NCBI RefSeq assembly: GCF_000956505.1
Contig: NZ_JYIX01000032.1
Location: 62,001 to 126,000, forward strand
DNA length: 64,000 bases
Source: Microbacterium azadirachtae
Lineage (GTDB): Bacteria > Actinomycetota > Actinomycetes > Actinomycetales > Microbacteriaceae
Reading direction: 5' to 3'
Notes under the pieces: generated by a model
What the model saw: only the letters and a program-made list of their open reading frames with translations
Told to the model about the DNA's origin: nothing
The model's database searches: none
Program-made: the position numbers and the translations under genes
Shown here: positions 43,114 to 51,002 of the stretch, in pieces
How positions within the stretch are numbered: position 1 is the first letter of the stretch
Layout: each line of letters starts with the position of its first letter

Positions 43114-43816
43114 GATGTCCTTCGATATCGGGGAGGGCGTCCATGCCGACGAGGTCCAGGCCGAGGCCGGAGGCCTCGATCAGGATGCGGCGGAGTCGAT
43201 CGGGATGAATGTGGTTCGCCGGTGACGATGCGGCGATGTCGTGCGCATAGAGCACCAGGGTCCCGCCGCGGTCGGCGAGATGACGCATCATCCCGCTCAA
43301 GACGTCGGCGTCGGCAGGGTGCGCGTGTTCGCCGCGCGCGGTGTCGATACCGCGGCCGGGATGCACGCGCACCGAAGAACCGGGCGCGCTGATCGCGCGG
43401 GCTGCGACGGCGGGGTCGTCGGTACGCGGGCCACCGGTGCGCAAATGGTCGAATCGTGCGAGCAGGATGTCGTCGCTCGCCTCGTCGCGGCGGGAGTTCG
43501 GGTAGGCGAACGTCTGGGCGGATGCGCCAAGGGCGCGCAGCGCCTGCACGCTCGGATCGATCTCGTCGGCGAGGTAGGAGGCCGCGCCGGCGCGGGCGAT
43601 CGTCTCGTCGGCGTTGCGGTGCCGGGCGCCGTGCGAGCCGATCGAGTGCCCGTCGGCGAGGAGGGTGCGGATGCCGGACTGCTCGCGACGGTCGAGCAGG
43701 TCGGCCTCGACGAGGAAGAAGGTCGCTCGTGCGCCGACGCCATCGAGGAGCGGCCGCGCCGACACCCAGCTGTCGACATGGCGGTCGTCGAAGGTCAGAG
43801 CCAGCCGGCCGGTCAT
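43103..43816 (-). CDS. Polysaccharide deacetylase family protein (NodB-like, CE4)
   Basis: The 237-residue protein starts with the NodB motif 1 LALTFDDRHVDSW (catalytic Asp pair), has motif 2 SIGSHGARHRN (metal His pair) and motif 3 in FAYPNSRRD. The C-terminal YAHDIA replaces the usual LxH motif. There is no signal peptide, so it would deacetylate an imported amino sugar or acetylated sugar, which is unusual for a family that mostly works outside the cell. It is the first gene of the seven-gene operon and divergent from the FAD oxidoreductase, with an AT-rich operator-like island between them. Confidence 0.82.
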   Translation of the reverse strand: MTGRLALTFDDRHVDSWVSARPLLDGVGARATFFLVEADLLDRREQSGIRTLLADGHSIGSHGARHRNADETIARAGAASYLADEIDPSVQALRALGASAQTFAYPNSRRDEASDDILLARFDHLRTGGPRTDDPAVAARAISAPGSSVRVHPGRGIDTARGEHAHPADADVLSGMMRHLADRGGTLVLYAHDIAASSPANHIHPDRLRRILIEASGLGLDLVGMDALPDIEGHREH

Positions 43817-43902
43817 GCCCGGATCCTTCCGTCATCGATGACGGCTATGGGTGCCACGTCCTCGCCCCTTCTGCGGTCGACAGGTGATGGAATCAGCCTA
43901 TT

Positions 43903-43921
43903 TCAATTTAATGGAATTAGT
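43903..43921. promoter_or_regulatory. Candidate catabolic-island operator, site 3
   Basis: TCAATTTAA (43903-43911) and TGGAATTAGT (43912-43921) form an AT-rich island 54 bp before the FAD oxidoreductase start and 87 bp before the CE4 start. The second word matches those at 25346 and 28878, so one regulator, perhaps the ROK protein, may control all three units. Confidence 0.4.
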
Positions 43922-43965
43922 CTAGTGTTGGTTCTCACGCGCTTTCCGCCACCGAAGGGGACGAC

Positions 43966-45588
43966 ATGACCGTTCAAGATCTGGATACCGAGGTCCTCGT
44001 CGTCGGGGCAGGCCTCGGCGGGGTCGCGGCAGCGCTCGCCGCGGCCGAACGGGGAGCGATGGTGATCCTCACCGAGGAGTTTCCCTGGATCGGAGGTCAG
44101 CTGACCTCGCAGGCCGTCCCTCCCGACGAGCACCCCTGGGTGGAGTCGTTCGGGATCACTGCTCGCTACCGTGCGCTTCGCGATGGGATCCGTGACGTCT
44201 ATCGCCGGCGCTACCCGCTGGTCGGGGCGGCACGGGAGCGCATCGCCCTGAACCCCGGAGCCGGATGGGTGTCCAAGCTCTGCGCCGAGCCGCGGGTCGC
44301 GCACGGTGTGCTCGAGGAGATGCTCGCCCCCCACCGATCGACCGGACGGATCCGGCTGCTGGAGCGGGTGAGGCCGGTGGCGGCATCCGTCGACGGGGAT
44401 CGGATCGTCTCGGTGACGGTCGCCTCGGAGATCGACGGGGCGCAGAGCGTCGTCACCGCCCGATTCGTGATCGACGCCACCGAGACCGGAGAGCTCCTGC
44501 CGCTGACCGGCACCGAGTACGTCACCGGCTTCGAATCCCGGGCCGACACCGGAGAGCCCAGCGCTCCCGACCAGGCGCAGCCGGACAACGTGCAGGCGCT
44601 CAGCGTGTGCTTCGCGATGGAGCACGTCGACGGGGACCACACGATCGACCGGCCCGCGCAGTACGACTTCTGGCGGTCCTTCACTCCTCCGGCGTGGCAG
44701 GGGGAGCCGATGCTGTCGTGGTCGGCTCCCAATCCGCGGACGCTGCAGATGGGCGCTCGCGACTTCGGACCCAACCCCGCGGACGACGCGCTCGCCGTCG
44801 ACGCCGATCAATCGCGCAACGCCGGTGACGACAACCTCTGGATCTTCCGGCGCATCGCCGCGCGCGACCTCTTCGCACCCGGCTTCTACTCCAGCGACCT
44901 CTGCCTCGTGAACTGGCCGAGCATCGACTACTTCCTGGCGCCGGTGCTCGACGTCCCGCGCGATGTGGAGCTGCAGCGATACGCGGACGCCCGGCAGTTG
45001 AGCCTCTCGATGCTGTACTGGATGCAGACCGAGGCGCCGCGGGCCGACGGCGGCACCGGCTATCCAGGGCTGCGACTTCGCCCCGACGTGATGGGATCCG
45101 CCGACGGACTGGCACAGGCGCCGTATCACCGAGAATCGCGCCGCATCCGTCCGCTGACCCGCATCACCGAGAACGACGTCTCTTACGCGGTGCGCGGCGA
45201 CCGCGGCGCCACGCGCTACGAGGAGTCCGTCGGAGTGGGCATGTACCGGATCGACCTCCACCCGTCGACCGGCGGCGACACGTACATCGACGTCGCCTCG
45301 ACTCCGTTCGAGATCCCGCTGGGTGCGCTGATCCCCGAGCGCACGACGAATCTGCTCGCAGCCAACAAGAACATCGGCACGACGCATCTGACCAACGGCT
45401 GTTATCGGCTGCATCCCGTGGAGTGGAACATCGGCGAGGCCGCCGGTCATCTGGCGGCCTACTGTCTGGCGACGGGATCGCCTGCGCACGCCGTGCACGA
45501 GGCCGGCACGCTGCGGGCGGACTACCTCCGTGAGCTCGAGGCCGCCGGTGTCGAGCGGCACTGGCAGGACGGCGCGCACCCCTACTAG
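43966..45588 (+). CDS. FAD-dependent oxidoreductase (FAD_oxidored family)
   Basis: The 540-residue flavoprotein has the N-terminal dinucleotide motif VVGAGLGGVAAALAA (GxGxxG at 14-19), then FPWIGGQLTSQ, typical of the PF12831 group. The second FAD contact is VIDATETGELLPL, and the C-terminal FAD motif lies near NKNIGTTHLTNGCYRLHP. Enzymes of this group occur in sugar and xenobiotic loci and may oxidise a sugar or sugar acid; the substrate is unknown. It begins the plus-strand unit divergent from the CE4 operon. No signal peptide is seen. Confidence 0.85.
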   Translation: MTVQDLDTEVLVVGAGLGGVAAALAAAERGAMVILTEEFPWIGGQLTSQAVPPDEHPWVESFGITARYRALRDGIRDVYRRRYPLVGAARERIALNPGAGWVSKLCAEPRVAHGVLEEMLAPHRSTGRIRLLERVRPVAASVDGDRIVSVTVASEIDGAQSVVTARFVIDATETGELLPLTGTEYVTGFESRADTGEPSAPDQAQPDNVQALSVCFAMEHVDGDHTIDRPAQYDFWRSFTPPAWQGEPMLSWSAPNPRTLQMGARDFGPNPADDALAVDADQSRNAGDDNLWIFRRIAARDLFAPGFYSSDLCLVNWPSIDYFLAPVLDVPRDVELQRYADARQLSLSMLYWMQTEAPRADGGTGYPGLRLRPDVMGSADGLAQAPYHRESRRIRPLTRITENDVSYAVRGDRGATRYEESVGVGMYRIDLHPSTGGDTYIDVASTPFEIPLGALIPERTTNLLAANKNIGTTHLTNGCYRLHPVEWNIGEAAGHLAAYCLATGSPAHAVHEAGTLRADYLRELEAAGVERHWQDGAHPY

Positions 45589-45642
45589 GGATGCGGATCA
45601 TGGAGCGCGCGATGACGACTCCCGGCATCCGCCGGCGCTTGC

Positions 45643-45804
45643 GTGATGCGCGGCGCGGTCTCGACGACGACGCCCGGTTGGCACGGATGCGATGTGTCGC
45701 CGGGGGCCCGGTTCCTGGGGGCGCTGCATCTGCCGCACCCGCACGGCGTGACGATCGGGATCGGCGTCGTGATCGGCGATCACGTCACGATCGAGGCGCG
45801 CATC
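45643..45804 (+). pseudogene. Remnant of a hexapeptide-repeat acyltransferase (serine acetyltransferase-like)
   Basis: In one frame the 286-bp gap after the FAD oxidoreductase encodes GCDVSPGARFLGALHLPHPHGVTIGIGVVIGDHVTI (residues about 15-50 from GTG 45643). This closely resembles the left-handed beta-helix of CysE-like enzymes (LPHPxG, IGxGVVIGDxVTI). The rest of the helix is absent: the homology stops where an 18-bp tandem repeat begins, and the frame then runs out of phase into the next gene. The N-terminal helical half is also missing. I read it as a degraded or truncated gene. Confidence 0.5.
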
Positions 45805-45858
45805 CGCAGAACGCCGTACAACCGGACAACGCCGGACAACCGCAGAACGCCGTACAAC
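45805..45858. repeat. 18-bp tandem repeat, three units
   Basis: Units CGCAGAACGCCGTACAAC (45805-45822), CGGACAACGCCGGACAAC (45823-45840) and again CGCAGAACGCCGTACAAC (45841-45858) are adjacent. Units 1 and 3 are identical. They sit between the acyltransferase remnant and the ribosome site of the next gene. Confidence 0.85.
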
Positions 45859-45874
45859 CGCACGAGGAGAACCG

Positions 45875-46981
45875 ATGATCACCCCGCGAGTGCTGCTCGA
45901 GGACACGTACGCCACCTATCCGCACAGCAACGGCTATTACGACGAGGGAAGACGCGTCGCGCTCGGAAGGGCTGACGGCACCGAGGAGATCATCGGAGTG
46001 CGATGGGACGGTGAGGGTGGGCCCGAGGTGCTGCTCTCCGCGGAGTTCTTCGCGTCCGAGTCGGATCAGGTCGTGGAGCCGTGGACGGAGGGCTCGCCGC
46101 AGTGTTCCGTCCCCTGGTTCGACATCGCCCTGCAGGCGCAGACCATGGTGTGCGCGCGCGGGGGTGCGCTCTTCCAGGTCGAGCTCTCCGCCGCGACCCC
46201 CACGCCTCGTGTGGCCTACCGAGTCGCCGAGGGGTGGAAGCTCGACGGCTTGACGAGTGTCAGCGCCGATGGGCGGACGGCGCTGATCAGCGAGTCGCGC
46301 GAAGGGGAGCACCGTGCGCTCCTGCTCGATCTCGAGGGAGGCGGCGCGAAGGAGATCCTGCGGCACCCCTGGCATGCGAACCACTTCCACGTCGCGCCGG
46401 CGGACGAGTCGTGGGTCGGCTACTCGCACGAGGGCGCGTCGACCTCGGTCGACGATCGGATGTGGGCCTGGCACCCGCAGCACGCGCCGTCGGGTCGCCA
46501 GGTCGTCGATCAGCGTCAGGTCTCCGACACTCCAGGGGTCGCGGTCGCGATCGGCCACGAGCGCTGGAAGTTCCACGATGTCGGTGCGGTCGTGATCGCC
46601 TACGGCGAGTCGCCGGCCGGCCCGCGCGGGGTGTACGAGACGTACGTCGACGGTCGCGCACCTCGTCTCGTGTCTCCCGGCGATCGGGACTGGCACTGCG
46701 GCATCTCGCGGGACGGCAGCGCGATCATCGTCGATACCACCGGGTCCGCTCTCACCCGGGGCCGCGGGTGGTCCGATGCGGGAAGGGCGAGCTCGATCGT
46801 GCTGATCGACGCGCTCACGGGTCAGCGTCGGCTGCTGGCCGAGACGGGATTCATCGCGCACCCCTACCACCCGCATCCGTCCTTCGTCCCCGACGGGACG
46901 GCCGTCGTGTTCAACCATGTCGAGTTCGACGGCGACGGTGGTGTGCGGCGACGCGGTGCTGCGGTGCTGCAGCTGGACTGA
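45875..46981 (+). CDS. Oligogalacturonate lyase-like beta-propeller protein (PL22-like)
   Basis: The 368-residue cytoplasmic protein is built of WD40-like blades (for example LTSVSADGRTALISES, GISRDGSAIIVDTTG, FIAHPYHPHPSFVPDGTAVVFNH). The His-rich segments HPWHANHFHVAP, GHERWKFHD and HPYHPHPSF match the positions of metal and active-site residues in oligogalacturonate lyases. Those enzymes split short pectin fragments into 5-keto-4-deoxyuronate. The fit is partial, so another beta-elimination or a binding role is possible. ATG 45875 has an AGGAGAA site 6 nt upstream. It follows the FAD oxidoreductase on the same strand. Confidence 0.7.
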   Translation: MITPRVLLEDTYATYPHSNGYYDEGRRVALGRADGTEEIIGVRWDGEGGPEVLLSAEFFASESDQVVEPWTEGSPQCSVPWFDIALQAQTMVCARGGALFQVELSAATPTPRVAYRVAEGWKLDGLTSVSADGRTALISESREGEHRALLLDLEGGGAKEILRHPWHANHFHVAPADESWVGYSHEGASTSVDDRMWAWHPQHAPSGRQVVDQRQVSDTPGVAVAIGHERWKFHDVGAVVIAYGESPAGPRGVYETYVDGRAPRLVSPGDRDWHCGISRDGSAIIVDTTGSALTRGRGWSDAGRASSIVLIDALTGQRRLLAETGFIAHPYHPHPSFVPDGTAVVFNHVEFDGDGGVRRRGAAVLQLD

Positions 46982-47012
46982 CGTCGCAGGCGACGCGAGC
47001 TTCGGCGGTGCC

Positions 47013-47702
47013 TCAGACGGCGTCGAACTCGCCGACTCGTCGGCGCAGGTCCTCGAAATGCTCGCTCATCCGCCGAACCGCAAGCGCCTCGTCTCCTGCG
47101 ATCAGCGCCTCGACGATGCGGGCGTGCACCGCGCCTCGCCCCGGGGACGGTGCGGGCATCCGGTCCCCCATCTCGCGCCGGAGTTCGCCGAAGAGATGCC
47201 AGAACATGTCGATGAGATTGTCCACGAGGGAGTTCTTCAGCCCTGAGTACAGCGTGCGATGGAACTCCTCGTCCAGGTCGCGGAAGTCCTCGCCCCGTTC
47301 CTCGCGCTCCACCATCTCCTTCGCGATGAGCGCGCAGCGTTCGAGTTCTTCCCCGAGGCCGGCGCGCACGACGGCCGACATCAGACCGACCTCCATCGAC
47401 TCGCGAGCGACGAGCACTTCTTGGATGGCCGACCCCAGACCCGCCAGCCCATAGGGGAGCTGTTCGATGATGGGACGGAACGAGAACTCGGAGACGAAGA
47501 GGCCGTTCCCGTGCTGCGCTTCGATGACGCCGAGCGTCTGCAGGCTGCGAGTCGCCTCCCGCAGCGTGAGCCTGCTGACGCCCAGCTCCGCGGCGAGGTC
47601 GGCCTCGCTCGGAAGCCGGTCTCCCGGAGCGAGATCGTGCTCGCGGATGTAGTCGCGCAGCCTGCGCTGTGCGACGAGATAGATCGGGCCGTCTGGTCTC
47701 AT
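47013..47702 (-). CDS. GntR-family regulator, FadR/FCD subfamily
   Basis: The 229-residue protein has an N-terminal winged helix (DYIREHDLAPGDRLPSEADLAAELGVS is split across 17-43, recognition RLTLREATRSLQTLGVI) and an all-helical FCD effector domain (about 80-225) with the metal/ligand His and Asp residues in DLDEEFHRTLY and AVHARIVEALIAGD. Such proteins usually sense organic or sugar acids. It reads in the same direction as the DapA-type gene, 16 nt after it. The two palindromes at 48674 and 48761 in the divergent promoter of that operon are its probable operators. Confidence 0.9.
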   Translation of the reverse strand: MRPDGPIYLVAQRRLRDYIREHDLAPGDRLPSEADLAAELGVSRLTLREATRSLQTLGVIEAQHGNGLFVSEFSFRPIIEQLPYGLAGLGSAIQEVLVARESMEVGLMSAVVRAGLGEELERCALIAKEMVEREERGEDFRDLDEEFHRTLYSGLKNSLVDNLIDMFWHLFGELRREMGDRMPAPSPGRGAVHARIVEALIAGDEALAVRRMSEHFEDLRRRVGEFDAV

Positions 47703-47718
47703 GCTCCGACGGTACTGC

Positions 47719-48639
47719 TCACGCGGCGTCCGCCGTGCCCCGGGACGCGGATGCCTCCGCGATCATGGCGCGCAGCGAGGGGACGAGTCGATCGATGACT
47801 GCACGATCGTCGGCGTTCACCGGGCCCCAGACTCCCCGAGCAGGGCCGACGTCCGGGCCGAGCTCGTTCATGAGCTCCTTCACGAAGCCGGGGCCGGTGG
47901 CGACGCGCGCGATGTCGCGGAAGGGCTTGTGCAGCGCGTGCGCGCGCTGCACGTCCCCGCTGTCGAACGCGTCCACGGCCGCGTGCGCGAGAGGGGCCAG
48001 CCCGTTGTACAGGCTTCCGATCGCCGACTCCGCCCCCGTGGCGAGCGCCGCGGGGAGCAGCTCGTCGCGTCCGAAGAAGATGCGCACATCCGGACGAGCC
48101 CGCTGGATCGCATCCAGCTCCATGAGGTCCTCATCGGTGTACTTCACGGCATCGAGCGTCGGGATCTCCGCCTTCGCCGCCGCCAGGATCTCGCTCGGAC
48201 GCTGCGTAGACCCGGTCATCGAAGGGATCTGGTAGTAGCAGAACGGTGTCGCCCCTGCGGCGTCCGCCACCTCGGCAAGCCAGCGGATCGTGTGCGAGAC
48301 CGTCGGCGCCTGCCCGTAGTACGGCGCGACGCTCGAGATCAGGTCGACGCCGAGACCCGCGGCGTGGGCTGCCAGTTCCCTCGTCGGTTCGATCGGCAGG
48401 CCGCCCACCTGCACGCCGATCGAGAATCCGTCCGGGCGTGCTTCGGTCCAGGCCTCGAGGATCTCCACCCGCTCCTCGATCGTGAGAAGCGGGAACTCGC
48501 CCGTCGTGCCGTTGACGAACACGCCGCTGACGCCGATCGCGCGCAGGTGCTCGGCCTGGTCGGGCACTCGTGAGACGTCCACCCGCCCCGCGCCGTCGTA
48601 CGGCGCGAGGGCCGCCGCCCAGAATTCGAATCGGCTCAT
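47719..48639 (-). CDS. Dihydrodipicolinate synthase/N-acetylneuraminate lyase family aldolase
   Basis: The 306-residue TIM-barrel aldolase has GTTGEFPLLTIEER (45-57), Tyr135/Tyr136 in CYYQIPS and the Schiff-base Lys166 in DAVKYTDED. The family includes KDG/KDGal aldolases and 5-dehydro-4-deoxyglucarate dehydratase. With an enolase-superfamily enzyme and a 2-hydroxyacid dehydrogenase next door, cleavage of a 2-keto-3-deoxy sugar acid to pyruvate is the most likely reaction. It is divergent from the dehydrogenase and precedes the GntR gene. Confidence 0.87.
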   Translation of the reverse strand: MSRFEFWAAALAPYDGAGRVDVSRVPDQAEHLRAIGVSGVFVNGTTGEFPLLTIEERVEILEAWTEARPDGFSIGVQVGGLPIEPTRELAAHAAGLGVDLISSVAPYYGQAPTVSHTIRWLAEVADAAGATPFCYYQIPSMTGSTQRPSEILAAAKAEIPTLDAVKYTDEDLMELDAIQRARPDVRIFFGRDELLPAALATGAESAIGSLYNGLAPLAHAAVDAFDSGDVQRAHALHKPFRDIARVATGPGFVKELMNELGPDVGPARGVWGPVNADDRAVIDRLVPSLRAMIAEASASRGTADAA

Positions 48640-48673
48640 GCGCCTTCCTTTCGCTCGATGCGAGCAGCAGTAG

Positions 48674-48687
48674 ATCAGATATCTGAT
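48674..48687. promoter_or_regulatory. GntR/FCD operator, left site
   Basis: The perfect palindrome ATCAGATATCTGAT lies 35 bp upstream of the aldolase start. The same core recurs at 48761, and both fit the FCD-type pattern of short palindromes with TCAGA/TCTGA arms. Confidence 0.7.
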
Positions 48688-48760
48688 AACTCGTCAAATG
48701 TGTGAGCGTGCGCGAACGGATCACGCTTGACTCGAATGGCCTCTGTGTCTAGCTTAGTTG

Positions 48761-48772
48761 TCAGATATCTGA
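48761..48772. promoter_or_regulatory. GntR/FCD operator, right site
   Basis: TCAGATATCTGA, within TTGTCAGATATCTGATC, lies 20 bp before the dehydrogenase start. It is the second copy of the palindrome in the divergent region, so each promoter has its own site. Confidence 0.7.
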
Positions 48773-48791
48773 TCTTTCCTCGAGGAGCTCC

Positions 48792-49742
48792 ATGAATGTC
48801 GCTGTGCTCGCCCATCTCGACGATCGTGCGCGCTCACTCTGCCGTGAGGGGCTGATCGACGACGTGGTCCAGTGGCGAGTCTCCGATGCAGAGGCGCCGG
48901 AGTGGCGCGACGTCTATCGGGATTGCGAGATCGTCTTCGGCACGATTCCTGCTTCCTGGATCCCGCGCCTGAACGCTCTGCGTTGGCTGCAGCTGGAATC
49001 GACCGGCTTCGAGTACTACCGGGACAGCGCCGCCGAGATCTCACGGCGCGGGATCCTCGTCACCAACCTCCGGGGACAGTTCGCCGAGCCTGCCGCGGAG
49101 ACGGCTCTCGCCGGCGCGTTGAGTCTGATGCGCGGGGTGAGCGTCCTCTCCCGAGGCCGGCAGGAGCGACGCTGGCAGAGCCTGGAGGTGAGACCCGGCA
49201 CGACCCTCCTCGCACGGAGCAACGCACTCGTGCTCGGCGCGGGCGCGATCGGAGGGCACGTCCGGCATCTGCTCGAGGCGTTCGGCGCCCGCGTGCAGAG
49301 CTTCGCCCGCAGCTCACCGCGGGCCGAGCTGCACGATCTGACATCGCTCGACGCCGCGCTGCCCGGCGCCGATCTGGTCATCAGCTGCCTGCCGAGCACG
49401 CCGGGCACGCGGCTGCTGTTCGATCGTGAGCGGCTCGCGAGGCTCTCCCGATCGGCGGTCATCGTGAACATCGGTCGCGGAGACCTGATCGACGAGGAGG
49501 CCCTTGCCGACGCTCTCGAAGCCGGTGAGATCGGAGGATGCGTGCTCGATGTGACGCAGGAGGAGCCTCTGCCCCCGACGAGTCGACTGTGGGCCGCGCC
49601 GGGCGCCGTCCTGACCCAGCACACCGGGGGAGGGCATCGCGACGAGCTCGCCGACAAGGCTGCGTATTTCTTGGCGAACCTGGCGCGGTGGAAGACGGGC
49701 GAGCCGCTCGACGGCCAGGTCGATGTGCGGCTCGGATACTGA
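48792..49742 (+). CDS. D-2-hydroxyacid dehydrogenase (NAD-dependent)
   Basis: The 316-residue protein has the NAD motif VLGAGAIGGHV (about 150), the catalytic Arg in VNIGRGDLIDEEAL, Glu in DVTQEEPLPP and His in VLTQHTGGGH, which is a complete catalytic triad. It reduces a 2-keto acid or oxidises a 2-hydroxy acid, possibly a glyoxylate- or hydroxypyruvate-type product of sugar-acid breakdown. ATG 48792 has an AGGAG site 6 nt upstream. It forms an operon with the enolase-superfamily gene 53 bp downstream and is under the GntR palindrome. Confidence 0.9.
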   Translation: MNVAVLAHLDDRARSLCREGLIDDVVQWRVSDAEAPEWRDVYRDCEIVFGTIPASWIPRLNALRWLQLESTGFEYYRDSAAEISRRGILVTNLRGQFAEPAAETALAGALSLMRGVSVLSRGRQERRWQSLEVRPGTTLLARSNALVLGAGAIGGHVRHLLEAFGARVQSFARSSPRAELHDLTSLDAALPGADLVISCLPSTPGTRLLFDRERLARLSRSAVIVNIGRGDLIDEEALADALEAGEIGGCVLDVTQEEPLPPTSRLWAAPGAVLTQHTGGGHRDELADKAAYFLANLARWKTGEPLDGQVDVRLGY

Positions 49743-49795
49743 CGAGTGCGCCCGGAAGACATCCGAACGTCCGCTACGACCACGAAGAAGGACCG

Positions 49796-50992
49796 ATGGC
49801 CATCATCCGAAGAGTCCGACCGATCCTGCTGAGCGCCCCGTACGGGGAACCAGGGAGCAGCATGGAGAACATCCTGCATCTTCCTGGTGGTGTGCGGACC
49901 GCGGGATTCGTCGAGATCACGCTGAGCGACGGCACCGTCGGAATCGGCGAAGGATACCTCGCCGTCTTCGCCCCCCAGGTCTTCCGCAGCATCGTCGAGC
50001 TCCTCGAGCCGATCCTCGTCGGCGCGGAGTCCGAGCCGCTCGGATCCCGCATCCGGGATCTCGTCACCGCGACGGGCTATTGGAGCCTTCAGGGAGCGGC
50101 GCGGCACGTCATCAGCGCGATCGAGATCGCCCTGCAGGACTGCGCGGCCCGATCGGCGGGTGTGCCGCTCTGGCGGTTCCTCGGCGGGGCGAACGATCGG
50201 CCTCTCCGCGCGTATGCCAGCGGCGGCGACTCGCGGACTCCGCAGGCCATGCTGGCGGAGATCGAGCAGGTCTCGCAGCTGGGGATCGACGTGTTCAAGA
50301 TCCGCGCCCGCGGGACCCAGACGGACAAGGTGCGATGGACGCAGGTCGCCGCCGCCGAGAAGGGGGTCGGCATCGCGATCGACATGACCCAGAATCTCGT
50401 CGTGCCCTCGCAGACCGTGGAGGACGTGCTCCGCTTCGTGAGACAGGTGGGCACGGAGAGCGAGGCGGCGCCCGTGTTCCTGGAGGAGGTGCTGGGCCCC
50501 GACCAGATCCACCGCCTGCCAGAGCTCAGAGCGCGCACGGACATCCCGATCGCCGGCGGCGAGGTCGTCACGACGGAAGCCGAGCTCTGCGGCAGGGTGC
50601 GTGCGGGGGCGTACGACATCGTCCAGCCGGATGCCACCGTGATCGGCGGCGTCGGCCCTGTCCTCGACGTCTTCGCTGCTGCTCGCGAGATGGCGACCGA
50701 GGTCTATGTGCACTGCTGGGGTGCGGGAGTCGGGGTCCTGGCCAACTACCACGCGGCATCCGCCGGCGGAGGCCAGGTCGTCGAGTGGCCGCTGCCGCGC
50801 TTCGGGCTGCGGGCGGAACTGCTGCGCGGCGTCGTGACCGTGGAGGACGGCCTGGTCTCGCTCGGCGAGAAGCCCGGACTCGGGATCGAACTCACGGCCG
50901 AGATCGAGCGGGAGTTCCCTTTTCGCGAGGAAGCGGTCTATTCCTGTCTTGTCGACAGCACCATCGCCGAGGACGGCTGGGCGCCGGTCTGA
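49796..50992 (+). CDS. Enolase-superfamily enzyme (mandelate racemase/muconate-lactonizing group), probable sugar-acid dehydratase
   Basis: The 398-residue protein has the capping domain (1-125) and a barrel with a Lys in DVFKIRARG, metal ligands in AIDMTQN, FLEEVLGPD and IAGGEVV, and a late His in VYVHCWGAGVG. The latter points to the mandelate-racemase-type subgroup, which dehydrates sugar acids. ATG 49796 has an AAGGA site about 5 nt upstream and begins the capping domain; upstream in-frame codons belong to the dehydrogenase region. With the aldolase and dehydrogenase it would form a short sugar-acid pathway. Confidence 0.87.
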   Translation: MAIIRRVRPILLSAPYGEPGSSMENILHLPGGVRTAGFVEITLSDGTVGIGEGYLAVFAPQVFRSIVELLEPILVGAESEPLGSRIRDLVTATGYWSLQGAARHVISAIEIALQDCAARSAGVPLWRFLGGANDRPLRAYASGGDSRTPQAMLAEIEQVSQLGIDVFKIRARGTQTDKVRWTQVAAAEKGVGIAIDMTQNLVVPSQTVEDVLRFVRQVGTESEAAPVFLEEVLGPDQIHRLPELRARTDIPIAGGEVVTTEAELCGRVRAGAYDIVQPDATVIGGVGPVLDVFAAAREMATEVYVHCWGAGVGVLANYHAASAGGGQVVEWPLPRFGLRAELLRGVVTVEDGLVSLGEKPGLGIELTAEIEREFPFREEAVYSCLVDSTIAEDGWAPV

Positions 50993-51002
50993 GACCGACC
51001 GG

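Noticed and set aside
46982..46995. CGTCGC/GCGACG as a terminator after the PL22-like gene
   Set aside because: The arms are only 6 bp with a 2-base centre and no T-run; too weak to annotate.
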